Assembly (NCBI GenBank): GCA_958496175.1
Contig: OY292279.1
Span: forward strand, 7,068,001-7,132,000
Source of the DNA: Sisyra terminalis
Taxonomy: Eukaryota > Arthropoda > Insecta > Neuroptera > Sisyridae
Length of the DNA: 64,000 nucleotides
Reading direction: 5' to 3'
The notes beneath the pieces are model-generated. The model was not told the DNA's origin. It did not search any database and worked only from the letters and a program-made list of their open reading frames with translations. Shown here piece by piece: positions 1 to 11,126 of this stretch. The position numbers and the translations under genes are program-made. Each line of letters begins with the position of its first letter. Positions within the stretch are counted from its first letter, which is position 1.

Positions 1-227
1 AAAATTTCCTATATTCAAATAGTTAACTTCACGAGCTAAGAGTTCCTGAATTGATTTATTCAAAGACGACTAGGAATTCGTATGGTAATGTCAGCAAAAT
101 CCTTACTAAAGTTTGTCCAATTTTAAAGGAGGCACTTCCTTGCCATCTCATCTAAGCCTTATTTCAAACTCTGCCCAATTAGATGTACTATACATTGATA
201 AATTATAAAATCAATATAAGATAAAAA
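1..227. other. AT-rich sequence, nothing recognised
   Basis: No open frame, repeat or RNA motif that I can support. It ends where the palindrome-family repeat begins. Confidence 0.5.
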
Positions 228-435
228 TCAGATCTCAGCTTTTATTAAATAAGAAAACAATTCAAGTTGTTTAATTTTTAATTTTTTTATTTATTTATTG
301 AATTTAAATTGAAAATATTATATTTTTTGTGACTCAAGAAGCCTGATAAAGTAACAATCCATAACGAAACGTAGATAATTTGAATATTAAAAAATAATAA
401 ATAAAATAACCGATCTTAAATAACCTAAAATGTCA
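228..435. repeat. Partial copy of the palindromic repeat family (see 21,500-21,905)
   Basis: The start (CAGATCTCAGCTTTTATT) and the stretch around 333-400 match the arms of the palindrome near 21.7 kb. This copy keeps one inner arm, with the core CCTGATAAAG...ATAACGAAACGTAG, and has lost the other. The core is mutated relative to the 21.7 kb copy (GATAAAG instead of GATGAAG), so any RNA fold here is probably dead. Confidence 0.6.
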
Positions 436-438
436 TCT

Positions 439-1524
439 TCTATATATATAAAAGAAAGTCGTGTTAGTTACACTATTTATAACTCAAGAACGGCTGAACC
501 GATTTGACTGAATAGGGAGGTAGCTAAAAACTAGGGGAAGGACATAGAATACTTTTTACTCCGTTCCCGTCGTTCCCGTGGGACGTGCCTTTTTGAAATG
601 TAAATGTTTTTATACTTAATAAACACTTAACAGAATTATACGGTAATAGCACATTCGCTTACGTATCTGATATTCTAATGCTCACAATAAAAGAGACGTG
701 GGTTCGAATCCTAAAGAAACCTTTATTTTTATTATTATTTTTACAAAATTGTTGAAAATAAATCCTTAGGGTTACTCAATAAGGAAATATTTACGAAAAA
801 AGTAACAGTAGTAGTAAAAAAAATAATTATATTAATAAAGCCTAAAGTAAATACGTTTTTAAAACCGTGCATACATAAAATCGTGTAATTATATATTTCC
901 TCTGGCAGATGAAATTTTAATATTCGGTGTATTCCTTATAAGAAGTAGGCATGTGAAAAGATTTTTTTGGAAAATTCCTACCCTAAAAGAGTGAATTGGG
1001 GTGATTAAGTTTCTTTGAGAAAATGTAGAGTTAATCAACAATCGAAATTTTGAATTTACTAAGTGTAATTAATAAATAAATAATTAATTAATAATAAGTT
1101 TCTGTCTTTGTTATATAATTTTAACTACAGCATTTTAAATAACGTCATTTCACTTACTTAGTATGAAATTTTAGGTAGTAGGTACTTATATCAAATACCA
1201 TAGAGGCGGTTTTTAATTTTTGTTTGTTTTTCAACAATCAAACTTTTTAAAATCTAATTTTTATGAACCAATGATTGTGAACTGGAGCAATTATATATTC
1301 TGCTAAAAAGCATTATGGAAGCAATTTTTTGTCATATAACAACAATTGGTTTTCAAATTGTTCTAAATACCGAAGAAGAGGTAGCATAGAAGATATATAT
1401 AAATGTTTTTCGTAAAACAAATAAGAAAAATAAAAAATTTCACATACCACTACTAATAGCAAATCTAAAAAGAAAATATAATCTACACCTACGTTACGCA
1501 GACGAAGTTGCGGGGATCAGCAAG
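439..1524 (+). mobile_element. Helitron-like non-autonomous element
   Basis: The 5' end reads TCTATATATATAAAAG followed by an 'AACGGCTGAACCGATTTGA' block, the usual 5' signature of many insect Helitrons. The 3' end reads GCAGACGAAGTTGCGG then GATCAGCAAG, a slightly mutated form of the CTRR-type terminus. No Rep/helicase coding is left. Positions about 1,000-1,400 share a module with 39,409-39,840, part of it in inverted orientation. A tRNA-like T-arm (GTGGGTTCGAATCC) sits near 690-705. The boundaries come from terminal motifs only, because Helitrons leave no target duplication. Confidence 0.6.
641..722 (+). other. tRNA-like (SINE-type) segment inside the Helitron
   Basis: The T-arm/B-box GGTTCGAATCC is well preserved, with weaker D-arm similarity about 50 bases upstream. 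There is no convincing acceptor stem, so this is a captured tRNA-like or SINE remnant and not a functional tRNA. Confidence 0.35.
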
Positions 1525-2969
1525 TATTTAATAAAATCAATGAACTTCAATATGAATGAAATTCAATAAAATCAATGAGTATCATCTTTTTAACTTATAA
1601 TGTTTTGAGTTTTCAAGGATTGTTTTTAAGGATACAAACTTAAAAAACAATGAAAATATTTTTTTAGTGACTAAAATGAGCTCTGAATGTATAAAATAAT
1701 TGCATTTCAGAGCTTTATTTTTCATGAAAACCATTATGAAATATCAAACAAAATGTGCACTGTGATATTCATTCATTGTTCAAAGAGTGTAAATTAATGG
1801 TATTATCCGAAACAATGATGAATATTGGTCAGAAAATCGAGAATAATTTCATTACTTTTTTTTACTATTTGGTTTAATAAAAATGATATAATTGATTTAG
1901 GAGCTTATGCCAGTGGAAGGGATGAGCCTATACATCACTTTCATAATTAACACGATGAAAACACAAGTCCTGTACAGAGCGACGGAGGATATTAACGATC
2001 CGATTTGATAAACGACCCTCATGAGACAGATACATTGAAAAAGTAACACTAAAATCGCTGTTCTCGTACACTGTCGACATCAACACATTGCCGTAATGAA
2101 AGCTCCAACGACATTTAATGAAGACGAAAAAAATCAGACACGAACTTTAAACAACTCAGCAACTTTATTGCTGATGATTAACAGCCGCTACACACGTCAA
2201 CTGCTTACTTATTACGCTACAATTTTAATTAAAATATTTCACCGGAACAAAATGAGAAATCGTCAAATTAAACGATCGACATCAAAAAAAAAAAAAAAAT
2301 CACCACCGAATCGTGTGTATGGGTGGTTCAACAGATTGCGACACATTTGTAACGAAACCAACGCCAAAATCTGCAGTATTTTATGTAGGATAATGTGATT
2401 TGTTGTTTGATAATAAAACTTTTCAAATTACCAACTAATTTCAATTGCTTTGAAGGATAAGTTTGTTGCTGTTGTGTTTTGTGGTAAAACGCGCGCGTTC
2501 TTTGCACGAGCTTTGAGCTTTCAATCGATTCCACCTCGTGTGGCTTGTTAAGCATTGTTATCGTTCCAATTAAAAAATCAAAACATTGATAAACCAATTG
2601 AATTTCAAACTTTTAACTATCAATAAGCTTCACTCAACTCTCTGGAGAGGAGCTTTTAACGATGTCGACACCCCTAATAAGCTTTGAAGTTGATTTGACA
2701 AGTTCAAATTATTGCAAAATGTTTAGATTAGGTATTACTAAAAAAGAAAATCTTTCGATTGCCGTATTTCTTTAAAAATAATTTATAGATAATATTTATT
2801 CAGTTTTGTATAACCGAAAAAAAAATCGTATATTAACGAAATTATTTAAAAATAGAAATTATAAATTTGGACATTATGAAATATTTTGGCGTAAAAGATA
2901 TATAAGATAACTCTAAAAGTAATGAGAATTGATTATATCGTTGCAAATATTCAAAATTCATTATAAGTA
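1525..2969. other. AT-rich, apparently unique sequence without a gene
   Basis: It begins with a short direct repeat (AAAATCAATGA around 1,530-1,580). A 100-codon open frame at 2,096-2,398 has lysine-rich, low-complexity content and no recognisable domain, so I do not call it a gene. Confidence 0.5.
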
Positions 2970-3567
2970 CAGTGGACCCCCGATAATCCGGCACGCCCTG
3001 TAATCCGACATGGTTTATTATTTATTATGTACTGAATATATTTTTGACAATCTTCGCTACACAGAGAGAAAAAAATACTACTATTAAGAAAATTTTCTTC
3101 ATACTATAGGTAAAGCTATTCTTTTGTTTACCTATAATGTAATAACAAATGCTTATAATAAAACAATAAATATTGATTCTTTCCTCAAGAAAATAATATC
3201 AATACCAATAAAATGAATAATTTTTGATTATTTGTATGTACATTTGTTTGTACACAATTATTTCTTAATGTAAAGTAATCCCAATGTAAAGTCCTAATGT
3301 AAATAAAACGTAAGTTCTCTATTATATTGTTTAATTTATTAATTTGACATATATACATAATGAAATACGATTTGTACTTTAGAGTATATAATATGTATAT
3401 AACATGTAGAATCTTATCATTGGATCTGTAATTTGTCGGATTACAAGGTACTCTTTCGTAAAAAACTCCGGACTATAGGGGGTCTTAGGCAGTACTTTAT
3501 AATCCGATAAATTCGCTAGTCCGACTTTACCCTGCAAATTGTTTGTCAGATTACCGGGGGTCCACTG
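2970..3567. mobile_element. pogo/Tigger-like MITE with TA target duplication
   Basis: The ends are inverted repeats: CAGTGGACCCCCGATAATCC on the left and its near complement (GGATTACCGGGGGTCCACTG-type) on the right, bounded by TA at 2,968-2,969 and 3,568-3,569. Further copies of the ATCCGACA/TCGGATTA word lie inside both ends as subterminal repeats. No transposase is encoded. CAGTGGACCCC-type termini and a TA duplication are typical of the pogo branch of Tc1/mariner. Confidence 0.8.
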
Positions 3568-3579
3568 TATATATAACAA

Positions 3580-4003
3580 CTAGCTGAACCCGGCAGACGT
3601 TAATTTTCCAGCCTATGGTTGTAAATAAATAAATTAAATTTAGCAAAAAAAAAACTTCTGAATTATTAGAATCACCTCCCGTATCAACCCGTAGTATCCC
3701 TCACTGTACCAATTATAACTTATTTTCAAGATAAACGTTTATCAATTACGTTTAGAGAAAATTTGCTCTATCTTTAAAAATTACTACACCATCATAGCAA
3801 TGCAGTATTGACAGTTAGCGGCTATTGAATTGGCTGTTGAAAAAACCGTTTTCTTGCGATCGCAGGTATGTTTTCGACGCAAGAAAAATATAAAAACAAT
3901 CTTTAAAGCTGATTGTATATCGTGCCAAAATTTGAGCTAAATCAATGATATTTTTTTTGAGTTTTTGAAATCTACATAAACCAACACCACAATTTTATAT
4001 ATG
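3580..4003 (-). mobile_element. Helitron-like element, reverse orientation
   Basis: Read on the minus strand, it ends ACGTCTGCCGGGTTCAGCTAG followed by T, a good Helitron 3' terminus. Its other end reads TATAAAATTGTGGTGTTGG followed by TTTATGTAGATTTCAAAAAC, which resembles the 5' region of short insect Helitrons. It is non-coding. The 5' boundary is approximate. Confidence 0.5.
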
Positions 4004-4039
4004 TAGCTAAAAAAAATATTATTCATTGTTTAGTTAAAC

Positions 4040-4297
4040 CAGAGGTTGTCAAAGGTAGTCAGCCCGCGGACCACAAAAGGCACCTTTGACAGTTTTTTAG
4101 ACCCGCGATATGCATCAGGCTTTCATAAAATGTATATCTTTTATAATGACCCAATTGGTGAAAACCGAAATATTAAAATGATTACAGTGTATCTAAATTT
4201 AGTATGGAGAATTTGAGATATAACTTCAAAAGAGGCTCCCGGAGTTATGATGCATTTCTGAAGTGGCCCGCAATATCATATGTATAGGCCACCCCTG
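4040..4297. mobile_element. hAT-like MITE
   Basis: Termini CAGAGGTTGTCAAA and (read inward from the right) CAGGGGTGGCC, with GCCCGCGGACC and GTGGCCCGC blocks just inside, as in other short hAT-type elements. I could not confirm an 8-bp target duplication. Confidence 0.45.
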
Positions 4298-5058
4298 ATT
4301 TCATGTTTGCTGATTTTTCGATATCTTAACAAAGAACATAGATTTTTAATTAAAGAATCCAATTTATATCCAATTAATTAATGTCCATTTAATTATATTA
4401 ATCGGGCTTCTACTAAATGCAACTTGTATTAATAATAATTAAACGTAAATAGGCAACCTTTTCTTCCGAAGAAAAATTAACTGTAATTAATAACAAACTT
4501 TCTATCAAATCAGTAAAGCTGCCTTTAAATTGGAACCAAAAATGAAATTAAAATAAAATATTGGTACAACTATTTAGATTAGACTTGTCTGTGACCTTCC
4601 TTATTTTTTTTTGGGCTAAACACTAAGATGTACCTGAAAACATACTATTATCGAATTCGATTAACCTGTTCTTCAACCATACAGTAGAATTCAGGTAAAC
4701 AAATATTAAAGTACAATTTTTTGACCTTTGCTCCATAATGACCATTATTGTGAGCAAAACTGAATAAATTCCAAATAGGTGTTAAATTGAAAAGAATTTT
4801 ACCTGTTCTCAACTTGCGATAATAAATATTATAATAATGAAAAAAATGCAGATTCAAAGGTGAAATTTATGGAATCGGAAAAAGGTGTTAATGCATTTAT
4901 AATTCACAACAAATTATAAATGCCTCAAACCGGTTCAGATTACTTAAACGATATATTTATATCTGCCATTCTCTCATTTTGGCCTTCAAGTTTTAACTAT
5001 GTTATTTCATATCACCAATTGAGCATATACTTGAATTTTTCGTCTATATAATTGATAT
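4298..5058. other. AT-rich sequence without a gene
   Basis: No coding or repeat signal that I can name. An 89-codon or shorter open frame on the minus strand (4,648-4,857) has no domain features. Confidence 0.45.
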
Positions 5059-5371
5059 AGCTGATCTCCGCGACTTCGTCTGCGTAACGTAGGGGTAGAT
5101 TATATTTTCTTTTCAGATTTGCTATTTGTATTGGTATATGAAAATTTTTATTTCTCTTATTTCTTTTACGAAAAACATAATCATACCTGAAAACACTATT
5201 TTGTCGACTTTAAAAAGACACATTTAATAAACTGAAAATTTAATATAGCCTATGTTCAACGGAGATAGTGTAGCTTCCCAACAGTGAAAGAATTTTTCAA
5301 ATCGGTCAAGTAGTTCCGGAGCCTATTCAATGCAAACAAACAATCAAATCTTTCCTCTTTATTAGAGTAGA
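5059..5371 (-). mobile_element. Short Helitron-like element, reverse orientation
   Basis: On the minus strand it starts TCTACTCTAATAAAGAGG, continues with the TTTGTTTGCATTGAATAG...CTACTTGACCGATTTG block common in insect non-autonomous Helitrons, and ends ACGTTACGCAGACGAAGTCG followed by CGGAGATCAGCTA. The same 3' end, diverged, closes the element at 439-1,524, so the two belong to related families. Confidence 0.65.
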
Positions 5372-7190
5372 TTATACATATGTAACATCAAGTATATGTT
5401 GATAAACATTCAGCTTGACTATTGTCCTGTATTCTTAATTCAGCTATCACGGATCTTACCGTTGAAGTCTTTGAAATATCTTGATTGGTACCACTCTTAG
5501 AAGTACCTGTTATAAGCCTAACTATTTTCCGTTCTTTACTTTTGAAACTGTTGAATTTTTCAATTTTAGAACTCAGTAACTTTTTATAAACGTAAACTAT
5601 GTCTTTAGTTTGGTTTTAGTCTTGTAGATCGCTTGTTTGTTTTTCAGGGATACCCGTGAATTCCTATCTAAAATCACTGTGGATTTTTGTACGTTAAACT
5701 ATTACCAACTGGCATTACTTTACTGGTAAATGTTTTGCCCAGGTGATGGATTTGTTTATACAAATCTCTGAATTCTTAAGTTTTATTGCATGAGGAGTAA
5801 ATTAATGGTTTATAACAACTGGAGTATATATACTTTTCCTATAGCCTTCGCCATTGAAAAGTATATACTTCAACGTTTGATTCGTCCATTACAATCGTCA
5901 TATCGGAAAATATACCAATATCAATTGGTTTAACTCAATTTCCATCTTTTTTCTTCGGATAAATTCATGTCTTCATCCTCTTCCACTTTCCCGTTGCCTT
6001 GTTGCGAGCATTTCACCGTCTCCTTATTGGCATCATTGCCAATGTGTATATATGTGAACGTACAAATATAATTTTATAAACTACTTTTGTCATTTTTTCG
6101 TTCGCTTAGGGGATTCAAAACGAAGGGTGGAAGAAAAGCAAACATTTAAGAGAAATAAAATTTCACGAAGAAAATACGGAAATCAATATAAAACTCTTTT
6201 TCCGTTGAAGCATGAGGTTTTTCCATTCTGTACACCCATACCTGGCAAGTTTCCTGTGTTTAAATGTTTGTTTTGAACGTTTGTAAGACGCTGTTTCGTC
6301 GGGGTGGGGTGAAATAAAAAAAATTGATTTAACTTTTCCAGGCATCCAGGAAGTATTATCAACAAAAAAGACGGTCGAATCATAAGCGAGATAGATTGAA
6401 TCGGGAATTAGAGAAATTTTACATAATTAATGAGCCGGGAAAAGGGAAAGGCCTTGATCTATATCCTACGAAAATCAAGGAAACAAACAAGAGAATATCT
6501 GTGTCTCATATTACTTTATTCAACAATACAAGAAGTTTAAATTTCAAAAATCCTAAGTAGAAGTGTTAAATATTAAAAAGACCGAATCAGTCAATGTGCA
6601 AATTTCGTTTTGATTATTTTGTTTGTAAAAGTTGATAAGTGTTCAGGAAGTTTTGAGTTTTGCAATCAAGTTCATTATTAAGAGCCTTTAAAATTTTATC
6701 AAAACTCACTTTTCCTTTCGCGAAATCATTTTCAAACTTTTCACTTTCCGTACAAAAGGTAAAATGGTTTGTTTGTGTAACTTCATATTCTTCCAAGAGA
6801 ATTATTACACTAAGACTTAATTCTTATTGTGCTGCTTCACAATTACCAAGAGCTTTATGGAACAGAGATGGAAGAGAACTTGACAATTGCGTTTTTTTGT
6901 TCGCATTTTTCTTTAACTTATTTATTGTTCTTGTACTTAGTCTTAAGCAATGATGAATCTTTTGTTGAAAGTCTTTTTCAATGTTAATATTTTTCACCAA
7001 TAATTAAAATATTAGGGGACTTTTTATGATTTTTATTTGAAAAAAATAAATAAAAAATGCACTTTTATCAATTTGTTTAACTTTGATAAATATTTTATTT
7101 ATATCGAAGTCACAATTATTAAATTAAAAAATTATTAATTGTGATTTGATAATTTAAAAAGTTAATAATTCTATCATAAAATGAAGCTAT
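5372..7190. other. Mostly unassigned sequence with a hairpin and a decayed open frame
   Basis: A short hairpin (AGTATATATACTTTTCC / GAAAAGTATATACTT) lies at about 5,822-5,876. On the minus strand, 6,955 down to 6,614 reads as a continuous protein-like frame broken by one stop. Nothing else is recognisable. Confidence 0.4.
6614..6955 (-). pseudogene. Protein-like reading frame broken by one stop, origin unknown
   Basis: Translation runs through a single in-frame stop near 6,820 and gives a mixed-composition, protein-like sequence of about 110 residues (for example QTNHFTFCTESEKFENDF and FDKILKALNNELDCKTQNF). I do not recognise the family. It has no splice context that I could close, and no neighbour suggests a function. 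It may be a decayed exon, a processed pseudogene or chance. Confidence 0.25.
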
Positions 7191-7261
7191 TTAAATTAAA
7201 TCTTCATTCCATCAAGATCAATTAAATATTAACAATATAAAAGAAAAAATTAACAAAAATT

Positions 7262-8060
7262 ACGAAAAAGCTGATAAAGGAAAGATCATCGTAATCATTG
7301 ACAAGGATGAGTATACAAACAAAACGGACCAATTTATTAAAGAAACTAATATAATTCACATGAAAGAAGATCCAACTTCGAACTTCACCAAAACTTTATA
7401 CAAGACCATAAATATAAGCGACGATCTTTTTGAAAAAAAATTTCAAAAATAATCCTCACGCAAATGAAACCTCAAGCTCCAATACTTCATGTCTTACCCA
7501 AAATCCATAAAATAATTATGCCAATCCGACCGGTAGTGGATTACAAACTTGCTCCAGGATATTGGTTTGCCAAAAAATTAGTACAAACCATCAAATGAGG
7601 CATCATAATGAAAAAAAAATTATTCATAAAAAAAACATATGAATTTATGGATAATACTAAAAATACAAAACTACCACAGAACATCAAAATGTCATCGCTA
7701 GGCATTGTTAACTTATACACAAATGTTTCTATTGAAGAAACAATCCAAATTGTGGAATATAATCTAATGACATCAAAAATATATAATTGTATGGTAATCA
7801 ACGACATAATGAACATGTAAACCGCTATCTTACAACAAAACTATTTCATTTTCAATCAAAAATTTCATCACCAAAACGAAAGCTTGGCATGGGTTTCCCT
7901 TTATTAGGACTAATAGCTGACATTAACATGAACCACTTTGACAGTAAATATATAATGAACAATACCTACAAAAATAAAATAATATATTATGGAAGATATG
8001 TAGACTATACATTTATATTAATTTATAGATTACCCGACAGATTGACAATATATCTAGCAT
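7262..8060 (+). pseudogene. Penelope-type reverse transcriptase, frameshifted
   Basis: The reading frame must be shifted several times to follow the protein. The N-terminal block KADKGKIIVIIDKDEY and a block ending 'HVLPKIHK...MPIRPVVDYKLAPG' are PLE-specific. A central block, SLGIVNLYTNVSIEETIQIV, matches copy B. The catalytic box reads YVDY where YxDD is expected, so the second aspartate is lost. The frame then jumps straight into the endonuclease region, so the linker is deleted here. Confidence 0.8.
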
Positions 8061-8099
8061 CCGATCTGAACTAAATTAACATACTTACTAACAATAAAA

Positions 8100-8285
8100 G
8101 GATTAAAATTCTTAAGCCATTGGAGAACAACCAAATTACAATGAAAAACAAAGCCGTAATATATAAAATTAAATGTGGTTCCTGAGAAAAATTCTACATT
8201 GGCCACACTGGTAGATCTTTCGGAACAAGATATAAGGAACATAAAGATATACAGAAGATACAAGAATCATGTCATTGGTTAAAAT
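8100..8285 (+). pseudogene. GIY-YIG endonuclease remnant of PLE copy A
   Basis: Reads YKIKCGS-stop-EKFYIGHTGRSF then GTRYKEH. This keeps the YIG strand, the catalytic arginine position (GRSFGTR) and the KEH block, but a TGA interrupts the first strand. This is the endonuclease joined to the reverse transcriptase in canonical Penelope elements. Confidence 0.75.
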
Positions 8286-9634
8286 CTATAAAGTTTAAGT
8301 AACAAATTCACTGATTGGTCGAATTTAGGATTGAGTTTTGAACGGCGTGTTATGATTGGCCCATGCATCCTGCGCCATTTAAACATCTACAGTGCCTTGA
8401 TTTGTACAAAGTAAACTTAGTATTTCTCGTTTAAAGTGACTTTTGAGTACAGAACATTTAGAACGATATTTCTTTGAACTTAAAATTCATATATTGCAAA
8501 GAAAATGATTGTTTTTTAAATAATTTTTCTTTATAACTCCTAACAATAATCCGGAATTAATATTTTTCAATTTAAAATTTATTTATGAGGATGAAGATCC
8601 TTGATTTTGTAAGGGTTATTTATCTTAACAGAATTATGAACTTCAGTCTTAATAAAGATCCGTAAACTGAGAACCGTAAAAAAAAATTTCTCATCTAATT
8701 TTGGCAACTTATTTTCTTATTCTAATTTTGATCATTATCGCGATCAACGGTCGATGATCTTATTGTTTTAAAAGCGAAATTTTGAATTACGATTTGAAGT
8801 CTAATTCAAATTCAGTAACAAAGTCATTGATTGGTCGAATTTAGGATTGAATTTTGTACAGTGTGTTATGATTGACCCATAAATTCTACGTCATAACTAA
8901 AGTGGATTAATTTGTACAAAATAGGCTTAGTATTTCTTGTTTAAAGTGACTTTTGAATACAGAACATTTGGAACGATTATTCTTTCAATGTATAATTCAT
9001 ATATCGCAAAGAAAATTATTGTTATTTAAATAACGTTTCAATATAACTCTTAATAATAGTCCAGAATTAATATTTTTTAATTTAAAATTTACTTTTGAAG
9101 ATGAAGAAGTTGATTTTGTAAGGGTTAATTTTCTTCGCACAATTAAGACCTTTGGTCTTAATAAAGATCCGTAAACTGAGAACCATAAAAAAAAAATTCT
9201 TATCAAATTTAGGCAACTTATTTTCTTATTCTAATTTTATTTTGACTTAGGATTTGAAGTTTTCGAATGAAGTCGAATAATTCTCTTTCACTGTTCGCAT
9301 TTATGATTGTATCGTCTACGAATCGAAGGTTGGAAAATCGCTTTCCACCAATTTTAATTTTACTATTTTATTCCTCCAAAATGAGTTCTAGTATAATCTC
9401 TCCTACAACAACTTTAAATTTTACAAAACATCTTTATGACGAAAATCATTAATGCTTAAATTTCGAAACAAATTTTAAGCCACTAGATATTTGCAAGAAA
9501 GGATCACATATGAAAACCCTAGAAGAATTTAAATTATACATAGCACATAAATTAGATCCAAATAACATCCTTAACCGGCAAATTATATAAAACAAACAAC
9601 TTATATTAAATGTTTTACAATTGACAAAATAATC

Positions 9635-9680
9635 ATTACCTGATGATGACAGCCAAAAACTGTTGAATCGCGTCGTAATA
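9635..9680 (+). ncRNA. Hammerhead-ribozyme-like motif at the end of PLE copy A
   Basis: CTGATGA (9,640-9,646) is followed by a stem (GACAG / CTGTT), then GAA, then CGCGTC. The five bases before CTGATGA (ATTAC) pair perfectly with the five bases after GTC (GTAAT), as stem I of a type I hammerhead would. Departures from consensus are one extra base between CTGATGA and stem II, and T instead of A after GAA. PLEs are known to carry minimal type I hammerheads. Copy B keeps the downstream half (GATACGCGTA), which suggests an ancestral GAAACGCGT. Confidence 0.5.
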
Positions 9681-9700
9681 AAGAAAAAAATTGAGTCAAA

Positions 9701-10919
9701 GGACATACATTATCATTCATTAATTTATTAATTCTGACTCGGAAATGAATAAAATATTTAACAATGTTAAAAATTGATGTAAAATTTTTGTGGTTTTATT
9801 TCATTGTACATCTTTAGTATCCTTATGTTTAACTGTCCAATATCTTTCCAATGGAAAACTGTAATTAGGTGAAAAAATTATATAAAATGTTTTCGTTAAA
9901 AATTACTTTTAAAAATTGCATCAAACACCAGGTATGAAATATTATTTGTCATAAAAGCGTTGTTGCATTAAAATAATTTAAATTGAATTTTATTTGCGAG
10001 GAAAATTTCACAATTGAGACAAAATAAAATATACATTTTCCTATTTTCGCGACTTTTCCGCAAGTTTCGTATTCTGTTCAATTCCCCGTTATCAGATACG
10101 GTTTTCTTCGTTTTCACGAACAGTTTCTGAAGTCAGGGAGTCTCGTGAGCCATTTAAATTAAATGTAATAAACTTGAGCTGATGTAAGAAAGCAAACAGG
10201 GGTAGGTGCGAAGGCGACTGGAGTCGGGAGTCGGGGGAAGGGGGGGGGGGGGGAATTGAAAGAGCACAAAAACGGGACTATACCGGCAGAAGAGTGAAAG
10301 GAATCTTTTCGACGACGAGGAACTTTTTCAAAATCAGATATTAAATATCCGGCTGCGTTATTTCACAAGCAAAAAAATAAGGACACACAGGTACGGTGGA
10401 GGAAAAAAGTTTTTTTTTTCTGTGACAGAGCCACAACTCACTCCTCATCCAACCAAGTAAATCTCGCTTGATCTCGACTCGTCGAGACACCATTTTTCTT
10501 TCTTCACTTTTTCTTCAATCTTTTCTCTTTTCTTGTTGAGAGCTACCTCAACATCCATCCAAGTTTTTATTCCACACAAAACTTTTTCAATGACAGGATT
10601 TTAATAATGTAAATTGAAATGGCGATGAAAATCGAGGGTGACGGAGAAAAAGACGAAAAACGGGAGGTGTTCGGGATTTTGTGCAACAGGAATGGGATGG
10701 CGAAAGTTTTGGAAACTCAAGTTTTTAATATTGAATTAATGTACTTCTTAATCATCTTCACTTATTGTTTTTAAACTACTTTAAACAATTTTAATTAAAT
10801 GTTCACCTGTCTATCGTCAGCTATTAAGAATCTCATAAAAAATTGATTAATGAATTAATTAATAAATAATAATGTATGTCCTATGACTCGAGTTCTTCTA
10901 TAAATAATAATAATATAAT
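9701..10919. other. Unique sequence with a CpG-richer block and a long G run
   Basis: No gene found. Positions about 10,030-10,720 are less AT-rich than their surroundings and carry scattered CpGs. A run of 14 G (10,240-10,253) follows a run of five (10,233-10,237), so this strand could form a quadruplex. No exon could be supported. Confidence 0.5.
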
Positions 10920-11126
10920 CTACGCGTATCAAAAGTTTTTGGCAGCAATCATTCTTCAAGAGTGTCCATATGTGATCCATTCTTGCAAATATGTAGTGGC
11001 TTAAAATTTGTTTCGAAATTTAAGCATTGATGATTTTCGTTACAAAAGTGTTTTCTAAAATTTGAAGTTGTTGTAGGAGAAATTATACTGGAACACACTT
11101 TGGAGGAGTAAAATAGAGGAATTAAA

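Larger units (their letters stand above)
7200..9700 (+). mobile_element. Penelope-like element, copy A (degenerate)
   Basis: In order it contains reverse-transcriptase remnants (7,262-8,060), a GIY-YIG endonuclease remnant (8,100-8,285), and two head-to-tail copies of the shared downstream segment starting at about 8,301 and 8,818. The second copy contains the antisense LINE reverse-transcriptase fragment (about 9,200-9,420), a putative PLE C-terminal segment (9,420-9,600) and a hammerhead-like motif (9,635-9,680). Partial tandem structure is usual for PLEs. Frameshifts and stops mean it cannot be active. Confidence 0.85.

Noticed and set aside
641..722. Functional tRNA gene
   Set aside because: Only the T-arm is well preserved; acceptor and anticodon stems do not form.
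2096..2398. 100-codon plus-strand frame
   Set aside because: Lysine-rich low-complexity stretch, overlapping antisense frame, no recognisable domain.
5822..5876. AT-rich hairpin considered as a miRNA precursor
   Set aside because: The stem is short and built from TATATA; the loop and flanks do not fit a miRNA precursor.
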